Below, piece after piece: positions 14,921-18,564 of a stretch of 18,564 bases of DNA. Every line of letters starts with the position of its first letter. Position 1 is the stretch's first letter. Made by a program: the position numbers and the translations under genes. The stretch is from NCBI GenBank assembly GCA_910579115.1, contig CAJTSO010000025.1, positions 2,864 through 21,427 of the forward strand, given 5' to 3'. The notes beneath the pieces were generated by a model that made no database searches, was not told the DNA's origin, and saw only the letters and a program-made list of their open reading frames with translations. This DNA comes from an uncultured Selenomonadaceae bacterium. Its GTDB lineage: Bacteria; Bacillota; Negativicutes; Selenomonadales; Selenomonadaceae.

Positions 14921-14949
14921 ATCTTATACCATTTACTTGGCGTAGTCAA
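14921..14949 (-). promoter_or_regulatory. Possible promoter at the 3' end of rny
   Basis: The minus strand has TTGACT (14949-14944), 17 bp, then TAAGAT (14926-14921), overlapping the rny stop codon. If real, it would drive the downstream 176-aa gene - ymdB - PHP cluster through the hairpin at 14865-14899. The -10 match is only moderate. Confidence 0.35.
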
Positions 14950-16471
14950 CTACCCGCGTTTCGCGGATGATGGTAGCCTTGATCTGACCAGGGTATTCAA
15001 GCTCCGCTTCAATTTTCTTGACGATGTCATGGGCCAGGGCAACGGCAGAAACATCATCCACCTTGTCCGGCTTGACCATAACGCGGATTTCCCTGCCGGC
15101 CTGAATGGCGAAGCAGTCCTCCACCGCCTCAAAGGACTTGGCAATGTCCTCAAGCCGGGAAAGGCGCTTGATATAAGACTCCAGGCTTTCCCGGCGGACG
15201 CCGGGACGAGCGGCAGAAATGGCATCAGCCGCCGCTACCAGCACAGCTTCCACCGTGAGGGCCTCGCAGTCCCCATGATGGGCGGCGATAGCATTTATAA
15301 CCTCCCTGGACTCCCGGTACTTCTTCGCCAGGTCTGCGCCGATAGTGACATGAGGACCTTCCACCTCATGGTCCACGGACTTACCGATATCGTGGAGGAG
15401 ACCGGCCCGCTTGGCCAAGGTAACATCTACTCCCAGTTCAGCGGCCATGATCCCTGCCAAATGGGCAACCTCCACGGAATGATTGAGGACATTCTGCCCG
15501 TAGCTTGTCCGGTAGCGCAGGCGGCCCAACAGCTTCACCAGCTCCGGATGAAGACTGGTAATGCCGGTCTCAAAGAGGGCTTGTTCCCCTGCCTCTTTGA
15601 TCCGCTGGTCAACCTCCCGGCGGGCCTTTTCAACCATCTCTTCAATGCGGGCCGGATGAATACGGCCATCAGTAATAAGCCTTTCCAGCGCCACTCTGGC
15701 CACTTCACGGCGGACCGGGTCAAAACCGGAGAGAATGACGGCCTCCGGAGTATCATCAATGATGAGATCAACGCCGGTCATGGTCTCGATGGCCCGGATA
15801 TTGCGGCCCTCCCGTCCGATGATCCGGCCTTTCATTTCATCATTTGGCAAAGCCACAACCGACACGGTTGTCTCCGCCACCTGATCTGCGGCACAGCGCT
15901 GGATCGCCTGGGACACGATATCCCGTGCCCGCTTATCGGCTTCATCCTTTGCCTGCTGCTCATACTCCTTGATCATGACCGCTTTTTCATGCTTCAGCTC
16001 TTCTTCAGCCTTGGAGAGAAGCAACGTCTTAGCGTCCTCCGCGGTCATCCCACCGATGCGCTCCAGCTCGCTCTTCTGCTCTTCCTTCAGAGCATCAATC
16101 TCCTTTTGGCACTTATCAATGTTCGCTTCCCGACCGGCGAGGGCCCCTTCCTTTTTCTCAATGGATTCGAGTTTCCGGTCAAGGTTTTCCTCCTTTTGTA
16201 CGAGACGGCGCTCAGTCCGGCTCAGCTCGGACCGACGGTCCTTCGTTTCCCGTTCCAGATCCTGACGGAGACGCTGTGCATCCTCTCTGGCATCCTGAAC
16301 GATTTCCTTGCCGCGGCTTTCCGCCTTTGCCTCAGCCTCTTCGACAATTTTTCTGGCCTGGGCTTCCGCCGTGCCGATTGCCTTTTCCGCTGTGCTGCGA
16401 CGAAACATATATCCTCCGCCGGTTCCCGCCGCGAAAGCGACTATTGCTACTAAAACTAATTCTACGATCAT
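14933..16471 (-). CDS. rny: RNase Y (endoribonuclease)
   Basis: A 512-aa membrane-anchored endoribonuclease that starts mRNA decay in many Firmicutes. I choose the ATG at 16471: GGGGG sits five bases upstream, and the alternative GTG two codons earlier falls inside that ribosome-binding site. Domain order is an N-terminal membrane helix (about 3-22), then a long charged coiled coil (about 28-195, rich in Glu/Lys/Arg). Next is a KH RNA-binding domain with GRIIGREGRN (the GxxG loop is GREG, 219-222). An HD catalytic domain with LLHDIGKS (His360, Asp361) and AHHGD follows, and a conserved C-terminal domain ends at residue 512. Length is normal. It has its own strong promoter, 20 bp away from an insertion-sequence remnant. 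Confidence 0.98.
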   Translation of the reverse strand: MIVELVLVAIVAFAAGTGGGYMFRRSTAEKAIGTAEAQARKIVEEAEAKAESRGKEIVQDAREDAQRLRQDLERETKDRRSELSRTERRLVQKEENLDRKLESIEKKEGALAGREANIDKCQKEIDALKEEQKSELERIGGMTAEDAKTLLLSKAEEELKHEKAVMIKEYEQQAKDEADKRARDIVSQAIQRCAADQVAETTVSVVALPNDEMKGRIIGREGRNIRAIETMTGVDLIIDDTPEAVILSGFDPVRREVARVALERLITDGRIHPARIEEMVEKARREVDQRIKEAGEQALFETGITSLHPELVKLLGRLRYRTSYGQNVLNHSVEVAHLAGIMAAELGVDVTLAKRAGLLHDIGKSVDHEVEGPHVTIGADLAKKYRESREVINAIAAHHGDCEALTVEAVLVAAADAISAARPGVRRESLESYIKRLSRLEDIAKSFEAVEDCFAIQAGREIRVMVKPDKVDDVSAVALAHDIVKKIEAELEYPGQIKATIIRETRVVDYAK

Positions 16472-16541
16472 ATTCACCCCCTGTGCGTATAAAATTTAGT
16501 ATGATTATGCGATTCTTATCAAAAAAATCCCACATTCCCTT

Positions 16542-16570
16542 ATTTTATAGATTTTTCTTGCCGGTGTCAA
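16542..16570 (-). promoter_or_regulatory. Promoter of rny
   Basis: The minus strand has a perfect TTGACA (16570-16565), 17 bp, then TAAAAT (16547-16542). Transcription should begin near 16535, with a leader of about 64 nt. The left end of the insertion-sequence remnant lies 19 bp upstream of the -35. Confidence 0.85.
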
Positions 16571-16589
16571 TCTGAAAATATTTTTCAAT

Positions 16590-17148
16590 CACGTCCGTCT
16601 AGTAAAAACGAAGTATAGAACTTAACGTCTAAATACGAGAGCATTTCTTGAAATACGGGTATTTTATTCGTATTTTTATGAATAGCCTCTTGCGCAAGCG
16701 TGACACCGCTGTTTGTCAAATGAGCGCTTAAAATTGCAATGCTCTATGGGAATTACATCCTTTGATGAGCTGCGAACCGCTTTCCCGTCTATCGCAATTA
16801 CTTCGCCATCCGTTCCAAAATGTTGACGTAGTATTTCTAAAATGGCTTCTTCTATCCGTTTGCCGTCAATCATGCTCAAAATACGTCCAAAGGTGGCTTT
16901 AGATGGGATATTTTCGATTCCCAGTGTTTCCCTCAGATAAATTTCCTTACTTTTAGCGTAGATCATCAAATCCCCCAGTCCATCCAACCCGCTTAATACT
17001 CCGCACATCACAACGACCAGAATATCTGCCAAATGGATATTTCACGTAGCTTACGTGTCTTGGATCGTCTATTTTTGCCAACCATTCTTTAATTTCTTTC
17101 ATTGCTATCACACTATCTCATTATACATCTTTCTATGAGACGGGCGTG
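16590..17148 (-). mobile_element. Internally deleted ISAs1-family-like insertion sequence with both terminal inverted repeats
   Basis: The ends are inverted repeats. The left end on the plus strand begins CACGTCCGTCTAGTAAAAA and the right end on the minus strand begins CACGCCCGTCTCATAGAAA. These match at 15 of 19 positions, with a further GTATA aligned after a 1-nt gap. Between them is a transposase fragment of ISAs1 type. The element is 559 bp, whereas full ISAs1 elements are roughly 1.2-1.3 kb, so about half is missing. The left repeat follows directly after the truncated coding fragment, so the loss is internal and both ends survive. I find no convincing flanking target duplication. It is more AT-rich than the neighbouring genes. 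Confidence 0.75.
16621..17102 (-). pseudogene. Broken ISAs1-type transposase (two frameshifts, C-terminus deleted)
   Basis: The pieces align in order with the ISAs1 transposase style. An N-terminal piece from the ATG at 17102 carries IDDPRHVSYVKYP. A +1 shift near 17034 (one extra T) leads into LADILVVVMCGVLSGLDG, IPSKATFGRILSMID and the first DDE-type aspartate region VIAIDGKAVRSS. A second +1 shift near 16740-16750 leads into AILSAHLTNSGVTLAQEAIHKNTNKI and PVFQEMLSYLDVK, where homology stops at the left inverted repeat. The remaining catalytic residues and the C-terminal half are absent. It cannot make an active transposase. The longest single open stretch within it is about 118 codons (16676-17032). 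Confidence 0.8.
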
Positions 17149-17326
17149 GAAAATACTATATGATATTTACAGTTCCATTTCGTATGTGACAAACTATGCG
17201 CATCATGACCACTGGCCATCGATATCCCGCCCCTGATTTATTCATTGCAACTGGCGGACGCAATTATATCTTATCGTAGGAGGAACTTTTTCTTTGAAGA
17301 TCCATACCTAACAGTCTTTTTACTAA
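17149..17326. other. Short intergenic region without recognisable features
   Basis: About 180 bp lie between the phosphoesterase stop and the insertion-sequence right end. I see no credible gene, promoter or terminator here. The minus strand has an isolated TATAAT near 17264, but no matching -35. Confidence 0.4.
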
Positions 17327-18499
17327 TCAATTCTGTAAGGTAAATACCGCTATCTCCGGAGGGCATCCAAGGCGGAAGGGGAACCAGCTTCCGTTACCGC
17401 AGTGAACATAGCCAAGGGTCTTTTTTCTATCTTTTCCTTCTACAGCATACATGCCTCTCATATATTTGAATGTATGAGGGACAAGAGGTATTCCAAAGAG
17501 TCCAATCTGTCCGCCGTGAGTGTGCCCGCAAAGGACGGCAGCCGCCCCGTTTTCTGCACCTGAGTCAATAAAATCCGGGTGGTGAGCCAGCAATATAGAG
17601 GCGGCTCCCTCTGGGATAGACTTATGCGCCTCCCTGGTGTATTCCTTTACCTGCTGGGAAAATAAATCACGGCGGCGAGGATAATCAACTCCGGCAATAT
17701 ATAAGGCTTCTGCAGTCTCGGCTTTCCCGGAAATACATATTGCCTGATTTCGCAGTACTTTTATTTTGGACCGGGACAGCCCATTTTCAATAAGTGACAA
17801 ATCTCTAAAGTATTCGTGATTTCCAAATATGTAGATAATTCCATCCTTGAATCTGTCACAATAGCGGTCAACTATTTCGATTGCTTCCTTATTTGTCTCA
17901 TTATCATCAAAAATATCCCCGGTCATGACGAGCAGATCACCGCCGAGGCCGGCTGCTTTCTCCAAAAGCTGTTCAAGTCGTTCAGTGGTGAGAAACGGAC
18001 CGCAGTGAACATCGCTGAGCTGAACTATACGGTAGCCATTTAGCGCTTTGTGAGCCTGATTTTGCAGGGGAACATCAAAGCTATTGATGACAGTATCATC
18101 CTTTTCCACCAGTCCTCCATAAAGACCTGCCGCAATTGCTGCCGTTGGATATAGAACAGCACCCTTCAACAGCCGTCTTCTCTCCATATCCAGCGGGCTG
18201 ATAAGGGGAGAGCTTATCAATCGCCGGATGCAGCGCGCACTGACGCTTAATGCCACAAGCACAATAAAAAGCAGTTCTATCATCACAAGGACTGACAATG
18301 TATGAAGAATTATTCTGGCCGCTTCGTTCATGTTTCCCCAGCACCATCCCATAGCAACTGTTGAAACTGCATTGAAGAGTACCAGAATTATTCTCAGTCT
18401 TTTGCAGTTTGATCCTATAGCCACATACCTGACTGACCACACGGCCGCAAGAGTCAATAAAAGAATGGCCCCGGCAAGAAGTACATAGAATATTATCAT
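17327..18499 (-). CDS. Membrane-anchored calcineurin-like metallophosphoesterase (YkuE/YaeI-like)
   Basis: A 390-aa protein. I choose the ATG at 18499 (GAGGG seven bases upstream), because the ATGs at 18526/18523 directly abut a terminator hairpin and have no ribosome-binding site. The N-terminal 95 residues hold three hydrophobic segments. Then comes a twin-arginine-like sequence ERRRLLKG followed by a fourth hydrophobic stretch. The C-terminal catalytic domain shows all phosphoesterase motifs: LSDVHCG, MTGDIFD, GNHEYF, LAHHPDF and CGHTHGGQ. Relatives (YkuE, YaeI) act outside the cytoplasmic membrane on cell-envelope or UDP-sugar lipid substrates. The substrate here is unknown. The gene appears AT-richer than the other enzymes in the window. 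Family assignment is firm, function is not. Confidence 0.9.
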   Translation of the reverse strand: MIIFYVLLAGAILLLTLAAVWSVRYVAIGSNCKRLRIILVLFNAVSTVAMGWCWGNMNEAARIILHTLSVLVMIELLFIVLVALSVSARCIRRLISSPLISPLDMERRRLLKGAVLYPTAAIAAGLYGGLVEKDDTVINSFDVPLQNQAHKALNGYRIVQLSDVHCGPFLTTERLEQLLEKAAGLGGDLLVMTGDIFDDNETNKEAIEIVDRYCDRFKDGIIYIFGNHEYFRDLSLIENGLSRSKIKVLRNQAICISGKAETAEALYIAGVDYPRRRDLFSQQVKEYTREAHKSIPEGAASILLAHHPDFIDSGAENGAAAVLCGHTHGGQIGLFGIPLVPHTFKYMRGMYAVEGKDRKKTLGYVHCGNGSWFPFRLGCPPEIAVFTLQN

Positions 18500-18526
18500 A
18501 ATAATTCCCTCGATAATTTCCATCAT

Positions 18527-18558
18527 ACAAAAGCCCTTCAGGCTACTCCTGAAGGGCT
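18527..18558 (-). terminator. Terminator-like perfect hairpin upstream of the phosphoesterase gene
   Basis: AGCCCTTCAGG - 5-nt loop - CCTGAAGGGCT is a perfect 11-bp stem. On the minus strand the stem ends in T and is followed by TTTG, so only a short T run. It probably ends the gene upstream of the window. Its end touches the first ATG of the phosphoesterase frame. Confidence 0.65.
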
Positions 18559-18564
18559 AAAATT

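Noticed and set aside
15029..16453. A 474-codon open frame on the plus strand across rny
   Set aside because: It is the antisense shadow of RNase Y, which has all its domains and motifs on the minus strand. The plus-strand translation shows no recognisable domain. The same applies to the long plus-strand frames opposite gdhA (5124-6416) and hyaA (3722-4942).
16574..17158. GAAAATA on both sides of the insertion-sequence remnant as a target-site duplication
   Set aside because: On the left it is nine bases away from the inverted repeat, while on the right it directly touches it. The immediate flanks (TTTTCAAT and GAAAATAC) do not match.
14911..17275. A 17-bp motif (ATAAGATATAAT-Y-GCGT on the minus strand) shared between the rny 3' end and 17260-17275
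   Set aside because: One near-match of this length is about what chance gives in a window of this size, and the flanking sequences do not align.

Overview
All genes lie on the minus strand. The window looks like a piece of a chromosome from a diderm, anaerobic Firmicute of the Negativicutes type (Selenomonas/Veillonella relatives). This rests on the RNase Y - YmdB neighbourhood typical of Firmicutes, an exported M48/TPR protease of the kind expected in a periplasm, an uptake [NiFe]-hydrogenase with a cytochrome b subunit, and an NADPH-type glutamate dehydrogenase. The assignment is inferred from gene content and protein style, not from a database match.

Read in the direction of transcription (high to low coordinates), the layout is as follows. 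(1) 18558-17327: a hairpin terminator, then a membrane-anchored metallophosphoesterase. (2) 17148-16590: a shrunken ISAs1-like insertion sequence with both terminal inverted repeats but a broken, internally deleted transposase. (3) 16570-14933: a strong promoter and rny (RNase Y). (4) 14899-12655: a terminator, then a tight cluster of an unrecognised 176-aa protein, ymdB and a PHP-domain phosphatase. (5) 12499-11663: an unusual P-loop + Asp23/Gls24 protein, with terminator. (6) 11528-8904: a potassium-uptake operon of two small TrkA-type proteins and trkH, with terminator. (7) 8761-6863: an exported M48 metalloprotease with TPRs. (8) 6566-5034: a promoter, a roughly 140-nt leader and gdhA, with terminator. 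(9) 4933-1: the hydrogenase operon, with a promoter and palindrome, hyaA, hyaB, hyaC, a small His/Cys-rich protein, a terminator-like hairpin, hypA and the first half of hypB.

The hydrogenase block is the most coherent system. HyaA (small subunit, Tat-exported) and HyaB (large subunit) form the enzyme, and HyaC passes electrons to the quinone pool. HypA and HypB insert nickel. The small protein at 1052-777 carries at its N-terminus the CxxCGC nickel motif plus a His run that other bacteria have on HypB, while the HypB encoded here lacks that extension. The nickel-binding end of HypB therefore seems to live on a separate polypeptide fused to a heavy-metal-associated-like fold. This is the observation I rate highest.

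Other points of interest are the P-loop/Asp23 fusion, the split TrkA with a degenerate nucleotide-binding loop in the second protein, terminator-like hairpins placed just ahead of start codons at three places, and several genes whose best ribosome-binding site indicates a start inside the longest open frame (hyaA, the M48 gene, both trkA genes, rny, the phosphoesterase). I saw no rRNA, tRNA, CRISPR array or prophage.
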